Source: Alphaproteobacteria bacterium (lineage in GTDB: Bacteria > Pseudomonadota > Alphaproteobacteria > Rhizobiales > Aestuariivirgaceae). From it: DNA of 36,223 nucleotides. The notes beneath the pieces are model-generated. The model ran no database searches. It had not been told where the DNA came from and saw only the letters and a program-made list of their open reading frames with translations. The stretch lies in contig JAHEBA010000029.1 in assembly GCA_024642465.1 (NCBI GenBank), positions 1 through 36,223 of the forward strand, given 5' to 3'. The first letter of the stretch is position 1. Every line of letters starts with the position of its first letter. Made by a program: the position numbers and the translations under genes. Of the stretch, positions 1 through 9,051 are shown one piece after another.

Positions 1-2193
1 TCCGGCAATAGCAGGTGGAAGGCTCTCTTTCAAAGAACTTCCTCGCCCGGACAGCGATGGGTTGTTCATAAAGTAGTCGTGGGCGTTGAATGGCTCTTCA
101 TCCGGCCCCGGTGTAACCCTTTGCGAGCGACCGTCGGCCATCAGCAGCCAGCTTTGCTGGTTGTCCTTGAGGTTGGCGACCATGATCTGGTCGAGCACCT
201 GCTGGTGCACGGTGGGGGTATCGACGGGCACCAGGGTCTCAACCCGGCGGTGCAGGTTACGCGGCATCCAGTCTGCCGACGAGATGTACACCCTCGCCTT
301 CTTGGACGGCAGCCCCTCGCCATTGCCGAAGCAGACGATGCGGGAATGCTCCAGGAAGCGGCCGATGATCGACTTCACCCGGATGTTTTCAGACAGGCCA
401 GGCACGCTGGGCCTGAGGCAGCAGATACCGCGGATCACCAGGTCAATCTGCACGCCCGCACAGCTTGCCTCATACAGGGCGTCGATGATTTCCGGGTCCA
501 CCAGCGAATTCATCTTGGCCCAGATGGCGGCGGGGCGGCCGGCCCTGGCGTGGGCGATTTCCTCGCCGATGTGTTCGAGCAGGCGCTTCGACAGGGTGAG
601 GGGGGACAGCGCAATGCGCTCAAGTTCAGCCGGCTCGGCATAACTGGAAATGTAGTTGAACAGCCGCGCGGCGTCGCGGCACAGGGCCGGATCGCAGGTG
701 AAGAACGACAGGTCGGTATAGATGCGCGCTGTGATCGGATGATAGTTGCCTGTGCCGAAGTGCACGTAGGTGCGCAGCTGGCCGCCTTCGCGGCGCACAA
801 CCATAGACATCTTGGCGTGGGTCTTCAGTTCGACGAAGCCGAACACCACCTGCACGCCGGCGCGTTCCAGGTTGCGCGCCCACTGGATGTTCTTTTCCTC
901 GTCGAAGCGCGCCTTGAGCTCGACCACCGCCATGACCGACTTGCCGGCCTCCGCCGCCATGATCAGCGCCTCGACGATGGGGCTCTGGTTGGAGGTGCGG
1001 TAGAGCGTCTGCTTGATGGCGACCACGTCCGGGTCATTGGCAGCCTGGCGCACGAACTGCACCACCACGTCGAACGACTCGTAAGGGTGATGGACGATGA
1101 TGTCCTTCTGGCGGATGGCTGCGAAGCAGTCGCCGCCATGGTCGCGGATGCGCTCGGGAAAGCGCGGATTATAGGGCGTGAAGCGCAGTTCGGGCCGTTC
1201 ATCCACAATCAGCTGAGAAGTGTCGGCATACCCGACCACGCCGTTGCAGATCACCACGGCATCGCTTTCCGCGCCCAGCTCGTGGGCGATGAAGTCGCGC
1301 AGTTCGGGCGGACAGCCGCCATCGACCTCGAGACGCACCACCGACCCGCGCCGGCGCCGCTTCAGGGCGCGTTCGAAATAGCGCACCAGGTCTTCGGCCT
1401 CTTCCTCGATTTCGATGTCGCTGTCGCGCAGGATGCGGAACACCCCCCTGCCCGCCAGCTTGTAGCCGGGAAACAGCCGCGGGGCGAAATGCGTGACCAT
1501 GTCCTCGATCTTGATGAAGCGGGCGGCACCCTTGCCGTCGCCCGAGTCAGGCATCCGCACGAAGCGTTCGAGCTGCTGGGGTATCTGAACGATAGCGTTC
1601 ATGCGCTCGCCGTCACCCTTGCGCACCAGTTGCAGCGCGATCATCAGGCCTCGATTGGGCAGGAACGGGAACGGGTGCGCCGGGTCGATGGCCATAGGGG
1701 TGAGCACCAGCAGCACCTGTTCGTGGAAACGGGCATCGAGCCAGTCGCGGTCCTCGTCCGACAGTTCGGCGATGTTGATGAGGCGGACGCCGTTGGCTTC
1801 GAGTTCCTCCAGCAAGGCCAGCCAGCGCTGGTCCTGCTCGCCCATCAGGTCGGCGCCGGCGGCGCGCACGCGGGACAGCTGTTCCGCCGGGGTCAGGCCG
1901 TCCTGCGAGACTTCCGATACCTGTTCGCGGATCTGGGCAGCAAGGCCTGCCACGCGGACCATGAAGAATTCGTCGAGGTTGTTGCCCGAGATCGACAGGA
2001 AGCGGAGCCGCTCGAACAGGGGATGGCTGGCGTTGCGCGCCTCCATCAGCACCCGGTAGTTGAACCCCAGCCAGCTGAGCTCGCGGTTGAAGAAGCGTTT
2101 GGGCGAGGTGCGCAGCTCTTCGGCATCCGGGTCGCTGGCGGCCTTGGCCATTGCCAGGGCCAGTTCGGTGTCGTTGGGGTTTTCAATGTTCAT
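1..2193 (-). CDS. ppk1: Polyphosphate kinase 1 (3' end cut by window edge)
   Basis: Makes inorganic polyphosphate from ATP by way of a phosphohistidine. The minus frame is open from an ATG at 2193 to base 1 (731 codons) with no stop, so only the extreme C-terminus is missing; the family is usually about 690-730 residues. It opens MNIENPND and soon has the PPK N-terminal motif [15 protein letters not shown]. The two conserved histidines are visible in KTHAK (about H459) and YVHFGTGNY (about H478). They are 19 residues apart, as are H435 and H454 in the E. coli enzyme. The last visible residues, [17 protein letters not shown], match the usual PPK tail. It lies 116 nt downstream of hdaA on the same strand, so it may have its own promoter. 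The long open frame on the opposite strand is a codon-bias shadow. Confidence 0.96.
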   Translation of the reverse strand, partial: MNIENPNDTELALAMAKAASDPDAEELRTSPKRFFNRELSWLGFNYRVLMEARNASHPLFERLRFLSISGNNLDEFFMVRVAGLAAQIREQVSEVSQDGLTPAEQLSRVRAAGADLMGEQDQRWLALLEELEANGVRLINIAELSDEDRDWLDARFHEQVLLVLTPMAIDPAHPFPFLPNRGLMIALQLVRKGDGERMNAIVQIPQQLERFVRMPDSGDGKGAARFIKIEDMVTHFAPRLFPGYKLAGRGVFRILRDSDIEIEEEAEDLVRYFERALKRRRRGSVVRLEVDGGCPPELRDFIAHELGAESDAVVICNGVVGYADTSQLIVDERPELRFTPYNPRFPERIRDHGGDCFAAIRQKDIIVHHPYESFDVVVQFVRQAANDPDVVAIKQTLYRTSNQSPIVEALIMAAEAGKSVMAVVELKARFDEEKNIQWARNLERAGVQVVFGFVELKTHAKMSMVVRREGGQLRTYVHFGTGNYHPITARIYTDLSFFTCDPALCRDAARLFNYISSYAEPAELERIALSPLTLSKRLLEHIGEEIAHARAGRPAAIWAKMNSLVDPEIIDALYEASCAGVQIDLVIRGICCLRPSVPGLSENIRVKSIIGRFLEHSRIVCFGNGEGLPSKKARVYISSADWMPRNLHRRVETLVPVDTPTVHQQVLDQIMVANLKDNQQSWLLMADGRSQRVTPGPDEEPFNAHDYFMNNPSLSGRGSSLKESLPPAIAG

Positions 2194-2309
2194 GGGCAGC
2201 AACCGTCAGGGCAAAAGATGGCAGAAATCGCATCTGTGTCAGACATTTGTAACACATGCATGAAGCGGACCAATAGCGTCCGGCGCGCAATGCTTTGCGC
2301 AATGCAGGT

Positions 2310-3023
2310 TCAGTCGTCGCCGAACAGGTCGGGTTCGAGCTCTTTCTGCATCACCCGGGCAGCGAGGCCGCGGGTAATCTCGACACGCTCTTCCAGGGCG
2401 CGCGCGTCAATGGCGGCAACCAGCTTTCGCGCCGCCTCGAAGGAACGCTCCATGCGCGTAACCATGTAGCTGATGACTGCCTCGCCGACGGCCAGCTGCC
2501 GGTCGGCGAACAACTTTACCAGCACGCCGCGCAGCAGCGCATCGTCAGGGTCTCCCAGCGCGACAACCTGGGAGGCGTTCAGACGCGAGCGCAGGTCCGG
2601 CAGGCTTACGTTCCACTGGGCTGGAAAGGCACGGGCTGTAATCAGGATGCTGCCGCCGGTTTCGCGCGCCAGGTTTATCAGGTGGAACAGCGCCACCTCG
2701 TCCAGCGCCGCTCCGGGGGCATCTTCCACCACCAGGGCACCGGCCTGCATGAGGTCAGGCACGGTTTCGCGGGTCAGCCTTCCCGCCTCGACCAGCTTCG
2801 CACCCGAGCGCGCGCGCCACACGTCGGCCAGGTGGCTCTTGCCGGAGCCGGGCTCGCCGGCCAGTACGAGCACCGGATTTGGCCAGTCCGGCCATGCGTC
2901 GACCGCTGCCACGGCCGCCTCGTTGGCGGCGGAGACTAGAAAGTCGTCGCGGCCCGTCGCGGCCCGGTGCGGCAGATCGAATGCAAGCTGGCTGGCTTTG
3001 CGGCTGGTCAAGGGTGGCAACAC
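2310..3023 (-). CDS. hdaA: HdaA, DnaA-related regulator of replication initiation
   Basis: A 237-residue protein made of a single AAA+ module related to the ATPase domain of DnaA, without the DNA-binding domain. In alphaproteobacteria HdaA acts with the DNA polymerase sliding clamp to promote ATP hydrolysis by DnaA and prevent re-initiation. Near the N-terminus SQLAFDLPHR (about 11-20) resembles a clamp-binding QLxLxL motif. Walker A is GEPGSGKS (56-63) and the Walker B-like strand is ALVVEDA (about 96-102). The start is a GTG at 3023, 6 nt after the stop of the permease gene, so the two are probably cotranscribed. A 6-bp hairpin (2285-2300) follows the stop but has no T-run. The identification rests on length, AAA+ motifs and the conserved neighbourhood. 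Confidence 0.88.
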   Translation of the reverse strand: MLPPLTSRKASQLAFDLPHRAATGRDDFLVSAANEAAVAAVDAWPDWPNPVLVLAGEPGSGKSHLADVWRARSGAKLVEAGRLTRETVPDLMQAGALVVEDAPGAALDEVALFHLINLARETGGSILITARAFPAQWNVSLPDLRSRLNASQVVALGDPDDALLRGVLVKLFADRQLAVGEAVISYMVTRMERSFEAARKLVAAIDARALEERVEITRGLAARVMQKELEPDLFGDD

Positions 3024-3029
3024 GATGGT

Positions 3030-4118
3030 TCAGTCCGTCGGCGGCTTGTGCTTGCGCGGGTTGGTGCCGAGGTACAGTTTCGAGGACAGGTACTGGTCCA
3101 GCAGGAAGCGCGACAGCACGCCGATGGCAGCGGCCATCGGCACCGCCAGCAGCACTCCGGCAAAGCCGAACAGGTAGCCGAAGGCGAGCAGTGCGAACAT
3201 CAGCCAGACCGGGTGCACACCAATGGAGCGGCCAACCAGCTTGGGGCTCAGGAAGTTGCCCTCGATGAACTGGCCGCCGGCGAAGATCGCGGCGATGATC
3301 AGCACCTGCATCCAGTCGGGCCAGAACTGCATCAGCGCGGTGGCAATGGCGAGGATGCCGCCCACGGCTGCGCCAAAATACGGGATGAACGACAGAAGAC
3401 CGGCGGTAAGCCCGATCAGCAGTCCGAAATTGAGGCCGGCCATGATCAGCGCCAGCGCATACGTGATGCCGAGCACCAGGCAAACCGTGCCCTGCCCGCG
3501 GATGAAACCGGCCATTGCGGTATTGATGTCGCGGGCAATGCCGCGCACCGTCTCGACGTGATCGCGCGGCAGCCAGCTGTCGATCCGCTCGACCATGCGG
3601 TCCCAGTCGTTCAGCATGTAGAAAGTCACCAGCGGCGTGATTACCAGCAGCGAGATGATGTTGAACACCACATTGGCGCCGCTGACGATGGACTGCACCA
3701 GCTGGCCAATCCAGCCTGCGGCCTTGGTGGCAATTTCGGTGGCCGACTGGGGCAGCGCCGTCTCGGTGCGCTGCAGTGCCGACTTGAGCCATTCGGGCGC
3801 ATGGGCATCGAACAGTTGCACCAGGGTGGTAACGTCCTGCGGCAGGCGCGCAGCAAACTTGCCGATCTGGTCGCCGATCATCGGTGCGATCAGCAGCATT
3901 ACCAGCACCAGCCCGAGCGCGCTGGTCAGCACGATGATCAGCGTCGCGGCAAGCCGCGGCAGCTTCATGCGTTCCAGCGCATCGGCCACAGGATCCAGGA
4001 AATAGGCCAGCACGATGCCTGCCAGGAACGGCAGCATTATGTCCTTGAACAGCCACATGAAGGCGATGATCGCGGCGAGCACGATCAGCCAGATGGATAT
4101 CTGCCGCTGGATGGTCAT
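3030..4118 (-). CDS. AI-2E/PerM-family membrane permease
   Basis: A 362-residue polytopic inner-membrane protein of the AI-2E transporter (PerM/YhhT/TqsA) superfamily. Two hydrophobic helices at the N-terminus (IWLIVLAAIIAFMWLF and the PFLAGIVLAYFLDPV segment) are followed by a soluble amphipathic stretch. A cluster of helices then carries the family-typical FGLLIGLTAGLLSFIPYFG and the C-terminal LLAVPMAAAIGVL. I chose ATG 4118 (MTIQRQISIW) over the longer frame because the upstream extension is arginine-rich, non-hydrophobic and overlaps the end of the phosphatidyltransferase gene. Despite the family name, most members have no shown role in AI-2 transport and the substrate cannot be told here. 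It sits 28 nt after the CDP-alcohol phosphatidyltransferase gene and 6 nt before hdaA. Confidence 0.88.
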   Translation of the reverse strand: MTIQRQISIWLIVLAAIIAFMWLFKDIMLPFLAGIVLAYFLDPVADALERMKLPRLAATLIIVLTSALGLVLVMLLIAPMIGDQIGKFAARLPQDVTTLVQLFDAHAPEWLKSALQRTETALPQSATEIATKAAGWIGQLVQSIVSGANVVFNIISLLVITPLVTFYMLNDWDRMVERIDSWLPRDHVETVRGIARDINTAMAGFIRGQGTVCLVLGITYALALIMAGLNFGLLIGLTAGLLSFIPYFGAAVGGILAIATALMQFWPDWMQVLIIAAIFAGGQFIEGNFLSPKLVGRSIGVHPVWLMFALLAFGYLFGFAGVLLAVPMAAAIGVLSRFLLDQYLSSKLYLGTNPRKHKPPTD

Positions 4119-4146
4119 GGTTACCGGCCCAATCTTCCCTTGTGCC

Positions 4147-4719
4147 TCAGCGCGAGCCCTGCGGTGCGCCCGGCCCGCTGTTGCTGTCGGGACCCGCCAT
4201 GTGTTGTAGCCAGTCACGCAGATAAACTGCAAGGGAAGCAAGCGTCAGCAGTCCCACGACAGCAGTACCCACGTTGACCAGCGCTTCCGGCACCCGGGCG
4301 AAAGCAAGCCCGGCAAGCACCAGCACGACCAGCAGGATCTGCATCACCGTGTTGGCTTTCGACACCACGTGCGGGTCCATCTCGACCGGCTTGTGCAGCA
4401 GCCACGACAGCATGACGGCGCCGACGATCGCCACGTCGCGGCTGACCACCATGATGACCAGCCACGTTGGCAGGTGTTCGAAGATGCCCATCACCACGTA
4501 GATGGCGACCAGCAACACCTTGTCGGCGAGCGGGTCGAGATAGGCGCCGAGTTCCGAGCGCAGGTTGAACTGCTTGGCGATAAAACCATCCAGGGCGTCC
4601 GACAGCCCGGCCAGCAGAAACAGCATCAAGGCCAGCGCATAGGAGTGCGCAAACAGCAGCCACACGATCGCAGGCACCAGGAAAATGCGGGCTATGGTGA
4701 TGAAATTGGGCAACGTCAT
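4147..4719 (-). CDS. CDP-alcohol phosphatidyltransferase (PgsA-like)
   Basis: A 190-residue membrane enzyme that swaps CMP on a CDP-activated lipid for an alcohol, probably glycerol 3-phosphate in phosphatidylglycerol synthesis. The CDP-alcohol phosphotransferase signature D-x2-D-G-x2-A-(R/K)-x8-G-x3-D-x3-D is complete: D41, D44, G45, A48, K49, G58, D62, D66. Lysine stands at the usual arginine site. The N-terminus MTLPNFITIARI is typical of PgsA, and five to six hydrophobic helices follow. The last ~15 residues are a Gly/Ser/Pro-rich tail. It is the second gene of the minus-strand run and starts 13 nt after the DUF2066 gene ends. The exact alcohol substrate is inferred from similarity only. 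Confidence 0.9.
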   Translation of the reverse strand: MTLPNFITIARIFLVPAIVWLLFAHSYALALMLFLLAGLSDALDGFIAKQFNLRSELGAYLDPLADKVLLVAIYVVMGIFEHLPTWLVIMVVSRDVAIVGAVMLSWLLHKPVEMDPHVVSKANTVMQILLVVLVLAGLAFARVPEALVNVGTAVVGLLTLASLAVYLRDWLQHMAGPDSNSGPGAPQGSR

Positions 4720-4732
4720 TCAGACAACTGCC

Positions 4733-5836
4733 TCAGTTTGTTTGCAGGACCCATGTTCCGCCCACGTTCTGCAAGGCCAGCCCGCTGGCCCATAATGACT
4801 GCCGCAACTGCTCGAAGGCACTCACATACGACAACTGTACCATAGCGCCGCCTTGCGAGATGGTCGATATGTCAACGCCGGACACGCCTGGCGTGGCCAG
4901 AATGCGCGAACGCAGGTTGGTCCACTCGTCATTGGAATAGAACGATACCGCCACGGGAAGCGTGGCAATCGGCAAGGCGCGGGTGATCGGCCGTTCTTCC
5001 GTCAGCTTCTTCCAGCGCTGCAGCATGACCTCGTGAAAGCGCAGGGCCGCAAGTTGCGTCGCTTCGGTAATGCCGCCGCCATTCTCGGCAGCGTAATTCT
5101 GGTCAAAGGCCAGTTTGCCGACCGGGCTGTCGCCCGAGATAACCGCCTGCACGGTATCCTCGCCCACCGGCTGCGCATAGGCAATCAGCGCAGCCTCGGC
5201 ATCATAACGCAGCCGCAGTGCTTCCAGCGCCGAGGCGTCATCGGCGGCAACAAGCTCCGGCGTCAGCGTGCTGGTGTCGGTCAGGTCGCCCAGCGGCACG
5301 ATGACGGGCACAAGTGCGTTCTCGGCGCGCAATGACAGCCATGCCGTGCGCCACGGGTTGTCTTCCCATATTTGCCAGGAGCCGTCCGCTGCGCGCCACA
5401 CCGGTACGATCACGGTGCGTCCGGCAATCTTTTCCGAATAGCTGACGTCGAGCCGGTTCATGACGGCGCGCGCCTTGTCCGGAAGGAAACGTATGGTCAG
5501 CTTGCCGATGTAGCGGCCGGGTCCGGCGCGCTCTTCCTCGATGGACAGCGAGTTGAGCATGGCGTCGATGTCTTTCGGCGGGATTTTGGCGATCTCGTCC
5601 AGTACGGCCTGGTCGCTGCCCACGCGCTGCGCGAAGGCGGTGAACGCCTTGACGTTCGCCTCGGTGATCGCCTGCTTCTTGGCTTGCGCTGCGGTGTCGG
5701 CCTGAACGTCCACTTCGACGCCCTGGATGGTATATAGCGGGTTTTCAGCAGCCGTGGCCGTGGGCGCGTGCAACAGATGCAGCGCCAGCGCCAGAACGGC
5801 GAATCGCATGAGTTGACCTATTGCCCAACGCAGCAT
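4733..5836 (-). CDS. Secreted DUF2066-domain protein
   Basis: A 367-residue exported protein. The chosen ATG at 5836 is preceded by a good Shine-Dalgarno (CAGGAG, 5 nt away) and begins a signal peptide ending near HAPTATAAEN. The mature part starts NPLYTIQGVEVDVQADTAAQAKKQAI, with the strand-then-helix character of DUF2066 (COG3249). In this family the fold precedes a conserved 'Q-R/A-V... D/N' region of unknown role. Longer upstream reading adds an unlikely basic extension. It heads the operon that continues into the phosphatidyltransferase, permease and hdaA genes, and is divergent from purM. Function is unknown; an envelope role is inferred from the signal peptide. Confidence 0.8.
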   Translation of the reverse strand: MLRWAIGQLMRFAVLALALHLLHAPTATAAENPLYTIQGVEVDVQADTAAQAKKQAITEANVKAFTAFAQRVGSDQAVLDEIAKIPPKDIDAMLNSLSIEEERAGPGRYIGKLTIRFLPDKARAVMNRLDVSYSEKIAGRTVIVPVWRAADGSWQIWEDNPWRTAWLSLRAENALVPVIVPLGDLTDTSTLTPELVAADDASALEALRLRYDAEAALIAYAQPVGEDTVQAVISGDSPVGKLAFDQNYAAENGGGITEATQLAALRFHEVMLQRWKKLTEERPITRALPIATLPVAVSFYSNDEWTNLRSRILATPGVSGVDISTISQGGAMVQLSYVSAFEQLRQSLWASGLALQNVGGTWVLQTN

Positions 5837-6069
5837 GAAATCTCCTGCCCGCACCTGACCGTTTCCCCCGGACCGTCCACGGCGCACTTTCGCGCCAGCC
5901 GGCATTGGCTTATCGTGGACAAAGCTTGGCATCAACCGGCGATTTTCCTTGCGCATGTCCCGTCCGATCCACCAATAAGGGGTGGCTTACGGCACCTGTC
6001 AACCGGCGCAGCGCGCCTTGATGGCAGCGCTGCCGGTACGGCTTACAAACCCAGCATCCGGGCAGCAAC
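5837..6069. promoter_or_regulatory. Divergent intergenic region, DUF2066 gene / purM
   Basis: This 233-nt gap separates two divergent transcription units and must hold both promoters. On the minus strand TTGACA (5997-6002 in plus coordinates) lies 18 nt from TTATTG (5973-5978). That is a plausible sigma-70-type promoter for the DUF2066 operon with a leader of about 130 nt. For purM I see no clear box and only a weak ribosome-binding sequence before its ATG. No open frame with coding character is present. Confidence 0.35.
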
Positions 6070-7152
6070 ATGGCAAAGCGCAGCAATGGACTGACTTACT
6101 CGCAGGCAGGCGTGGACATCGATGCGGGCAATGCGCTCGTCGATGCGATCAAGCCGCTGGCGGCTTCCACCCGGCGCAAGGGCTCAAACCCTGCGCTGGG
6201 CGGCTTCGGCGGGCTGTTCGACCTGAAGAAGTGCGGCTTCAAGGACCCGGTGCTGGTGGCCGCCAATGACGGCGTCGGCACCAAGCTGCGCGTGGCCATC
6301 GAGACCGGCATCCACTCCGGCGTCGGCATCGACCTTGTGGCGATGTCGGTCAACGACCTGGTGGTTCAGGGCGCGGAGCCGCTGTTCTTCCTCGATTACT
6401 ACGCCACCGGCAAGCTGGACGTGAAGGTGGCGCGCGACGTCATCGCCGGCATTGCCGAAGGTTGCCGCCAGGCGGGTTGCGCGCTGATCGGCGGCGAGAC
6501 GGCGGAAATGCCGGGCATGTATCACGGCGCGGATTATGACCTTGCGGGTTTTGCCGTCGGCGCAGTTGAACGCCGCGCCATCCTGCCGAAGAAGACGGTG
6601 AAGGCAGGCGACGTGATCATCGGCCTGGCCTCGTCCGGCCCGCACTCGAACGGCTATTCGCTGATCCGCAAGATCGTCGACGTTTCGGGCGTGAAGTACA
6701 GCGCGAAGGCGCCCTTCGACAGTTCCAGAACGCTTGGCGAGGCGCTGATCGCGCCGACCCGCATCTACGTGAAGCCGGTGCTTGCCGCCATCCGCGCCCA
6801 CAAGGGCGTCAAGGCGCTGGCGCACATCACCGGGGGCGGCTTCACCGAAAACATCCCGCGCGTGCTGCCGGACGAATGCGCGGCGCTGATCGACCTCGCC
6901 TCGTTCGAAGCGCCTGCGGTGTTCGGCTGGCTGGCGGATCAAGGCGGCATTGCACCGTCCGAGATGCTGCGCACCTTCAACTGCGGCATCGGCATGGTGG
7001 TGGTGGTTGACGCCGCAGAAGCCGACGACGCCATGCTGACGCTGGCCGCCAACGGCGAGCAGGTGGTGCGGCTGGGCGAAATCATCGAGCGCACCGGGCG
7101 GCAGGCGCGGGTCAAGTATGCCGGCAAGCTGAAGTTTGCCGCCGGTGCCTGA
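6070..7152 (+). CDS. purM: Phosphoribosylformylglycinamidine cyclo-ligase (AIR synthetase)
   Basis: Fifth step of de novo purine synthesis: ATP-dependent closure of FGAM to aminoimidazole ribotide, in the cytosol. The 360-residue length is normal. The start [20 protein letters not shown], the loop [15 protein letters not shown], the block [21 protein letters not shown] and [11 protein letters not shown] are hallmark PurM motifs. [17 protein letters not shown] and [16 protein letters not shown] lie in the C-terminal half. The stop overlaps the start region of purN by sharing no more than a 1-nt gap (stop 7150-7152, purN ATG 7154), so the two form an operon. Confidence 0.97.
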   Translation: MAKRSNGLTYSQAGVDIDAGNALVDAIKPLAASTRRKGSNPALGGFGGLFDLKKCGFKDPVLVAANDGVGTKLRVAIETGIHSGVGIDLVAMSVNDLVVQGAEPLFFLDYYATGKLDVKVARDVIAGIAEGCRQAGCALIGGETAEMPGMYHGADYDLAGFAVGAVERRAILPKKTVKAGDVIIGLASSGPHSNGYSLIRKIVDVSGVKYSAKAPFDSSRTLGEALIAPTRIYVKPVLAAIRAHKGVKALAHITGGGFTENIPRVLPDECAALIDLASFEAPAVFGWLADQGGIAPSEMLRTFNCGIGMVVVVDAAEADDAMLTLAANGEQVVRLGEIIERTGRQARVKYAGKLKFAAGA

Positions 7153-7153
7153 T

Positions 7154-7801
7154 ATGGCGCGAAAGCGGGTTGGCATCCTGATTTCAGGCCGTGGCTCCAA
7201 CATGGCCTCGCTGATTGCCCGCGCGAAGCAGCCAGACTGCGCCTATGAGGTGGCCTGCGTGATCTCGAACCGTCCCGACGCAAAGGGACTGGAAACGGCA
7301 GCTTCGCAGGGCATCGCCACGGCAGCGCTGGATCACAAGGCGCTGGGAAGCCGAGAGGCGCTGGACGCCGCGATGCACGAGGCATTGCTGGCGCACGGCT
7401 GCGAACTGGTGGCGTGTGCAGGCTTCATGCGGATCATGACCGGCGGGTTCATCGCAGAATGGGCGGGCCGGATGGTCAACATCCACCCTTCCCTGCTGCC
7501 AATGTTCAAGGGCATCGACACTCACGAGCGCGCGCTTGAGGCCGGTGTCAGGGTGCACGGTTGCTCGGTGCACTTCGTGTCGGAAGAGCTGGATGCCGGC
7601 GCCATCATTGCGCAGGGCGTGGTGCCGGTGCTGCCGGGCGACGACGCCGACCGGCTTGCCGCGCGCGTGCTGACGGTGGAGCACAAGCTCTATCCGGCTG
7701 TGCTGGACGTGCTGGCCCAGGATCGTATTTCCATGCGCGACGGCCGCACCGTCTTTGCAGACGACGCGGCCGCGACACTGTCGATCCTCCAGAACGGCTA
7801 G
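7154..7801 (+). CDS. purN: Phosphoribosylglycinamide formyltransferase
   Basis: Transfers a formyl group from 10-formyl-THF to GAR, the third step of purine synthesis. It has 215 residues, close to E. coli PurN. The phosphate-binding SGRGSNM lies at 11-17. The catalytic triad is in place: N109 and H111 in MVNIHPSLLP, and D147 in EELDAGAI, with the same spacing as N106, H108 and D144 of E. coli. I chose ATG 7154 rather than a TTG at 7136 that would overlap purM. Its TAG stop is part of a CTAG palindrome whose other strand is the stop of the convergent gene, so there is no intergenic space at the 3' end. Confidence 0.96.
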   Translation: MARKRVGILISGRGSNMASLIARAKQPDCAYEVACVISNRPDAKGLETAASQGIATAALDHKALGSREALDAAMHEALLAHGCELVACAGFMRIMTGGFIAEWAGRMVNIHPSLLPMFKGIDTHERALEAGVRVHGCSVHFVSEELDAGAIIAQGVVPVLPGDDADRLAARVLTVEHKLYPAVLDVLAQDRISMRDGRTVFADDAAATLSILQNG

Positions 7802-8877
7802 CAAGCCTTGACGGCAGCCTGACGGTTGCGCTCCAGCCAGCCATTGACGTTGGCCACGGTCGCATCGACGTGCGGGTTGCTCATGCCCTCCGCACTGGCC
7901 AGCGACTGTACCACAAGGTCGACCCGCTCGATGGCCGTAGCGCCCGCCGCCAGGGCGCGCGCCGCCGACGACGGCTTGGCAAGCCCGCTTGCAGCGTTGG
8001 CGTACTTCTCGAACGGCACCATGTCGTCCGGGCTTGCACCAAGCTTCACGCACACATCGCACACCCAGTCATAGATCAAGCGCGACAGCTCGAGATCGGC
8101 ATGCACCGCGTCGCGGATCGGGCGAACCTCGTCGGCGCCGACGCAACGGTAGTTGCCGGTCAGCAGCATGGCCCACTTGGCCAGCGGCACGTAGACCGAT
8201 GAATGCAGCTTCAGCTTGACCGGCAGTTCGATCATCTCACCGTCGACCTCGATGCGCGACGCGGCAATGTCTGCCTCCAGCCGTTCCAGCATAGCGGTGT
8301 GTGCTTCCTCGTCGAACCGGGCCACCTTGAAGTTGGTCGGCAGAGACACCTGCAGCACGTTGACCGGTTCCTCCGGTGGGCGGAAGGCCTGCGGGTCGGG
8401 GCTGGCCAGCGTCACGAGCTTCGGGTCGAAGGCATCCCAAACGGCGCTGCTGGAATAGCACGGCTCAAGGAGCGCGGTGTCGACACCAGGCAGCCGGGCC
8501 AGGAACGGCTTCGGGGGCATGTTCATGATCGACATGACCGGCTTGCGCGATGCCGCCACCCTGCCCATCAGTTCGCGTACGCCATCGGCCCGGTACTGGG
8601 GCTCCTGCATGGCAAGGCACACCAGATCGAACTTCGCGGGTTCCGCCTCGCCCGCGCCACAAGCCATCAGCCTGCCATGCGCAACACGGCTGTCGAGTTC
8701 CACCAGGCCTTCGCGCCCGCGCACCGGCATGCGCACCTTGCAGCCATGCGCGTTGATGGCGGCAGCCTCCGCCGGCAGGCAGACCAGCGTCACGTTGTGG
8801 CCGGCAAATGCCATGCGGGTGCCCAGCAGCGAGCCATAGGAAGCGCCAAGGATGAGGATGTTGAGCGGCGTGGTCAT
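7798..8877 (-). CDS. Ketopantoate reductase-like NAD(P)-dependent dehydrogenase
   Basis: A 359-residue protein with an N-terminal Rossmann fold, LNILILGASYGSLLGTRMAFAGHNVTLVC. It matches the ApbA/PanE layout, with a later LAKWAMLLTGNYRC-type helical core resembling the PanE C-terminal domain. The nucleotide loop reads GASYGS instead of the usual GxGxxG/A, so cofactor preference may differ. PanE itself is usually near 300 residues, so this is probably a related enzyme with another substrate. ATG 8877 follows AGGAG at 6 nt. An inverted repeat (8894-8912) lies in the leader just upstream, and the gene is divergent from the GST. It ends in a stop overlapped with purN's stop. Confidence 0.7.
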   Translation of the reverse strand: MTTPLNILILGASYGSLLGTRMAFAGHNVTLVCLPAEAAAINAHGCKVRMPVRGREGLVELDSRVAHGRLMACGAGEAEPAKFDLVCLAMQEPQYRADGVRELMGRVAASRKPVMSIMNMPPKPFLARLPGVDTALLEPCYSSSAVWDAFDPKLVTLASPDPQAFRPPEEPVNVLQVSLPTNFKVARFDEEAHTAMLERLEADIAASRIEVDGEMIELPVKLKLHSSVYVPLAKWAMLLTGNYRCVGADEVRPIRDAVHADLELSRLIYDWVCDVCVKLGASPDDMVPFEKYANAASGLAKPSSAARALAAGATAIERVDLVVQSLASAEGMSNPHVDATVANVNGWLERNRQAAVKAC

Positions 8878-8893
8878 GTGGATCTCCTGTAAT

Positions 8894-8912
8894 TGGTAAA
8901 ATCCATTTACCA
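8894..8912. promoter_or_regulatory. Operator-like inverted repeat between KPR-like gene and GST
   Basis: TGGTAAAATCCATTTACCA is a perfect 7-bp inverted repeat (TGGTAAA / TTTACCA) around a 5-nt spacer, in a 174-nt divergent gap. It sits 17 nt upstream of the ATG at 8877, where a bound repressor would block transcription or initiation. TGGT...ACCA half-sites are common for GntR/FadR-type regulators, but no such regulator is in the window. On the plus strand TTGAAA (8920-8925) and ACAATG (8943-8948), 17 nt apart, could drive the GST gene. Confidence 0.5.
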
Positions 8913-9051
8913 TTTATCGTTGAAAAACCGAGATGGCTTTCCACAATGTGAGACCATCACAAAAATCTCCACACCGCAGGGTTTTGGCTTGAGGCAAGCG
9001 CGCCTGCCGACCACGATGGCTGGCATCCATTGCTGCAAACGGGAGCCTCCG

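Noticed and set aside
79..2469. 796-codon plus-strand open frame
   Set aside because: It lies antisense to ppk1, has no protein-like motifs and follows from codon bias in GC-rich DNA.
2967..4277. 436-codon plus-strand open frame
   Set aside because: Antisense to the AI-2E-type permease; rich in H, Q, R, D as expected from the complement of a membrane-protein gene.
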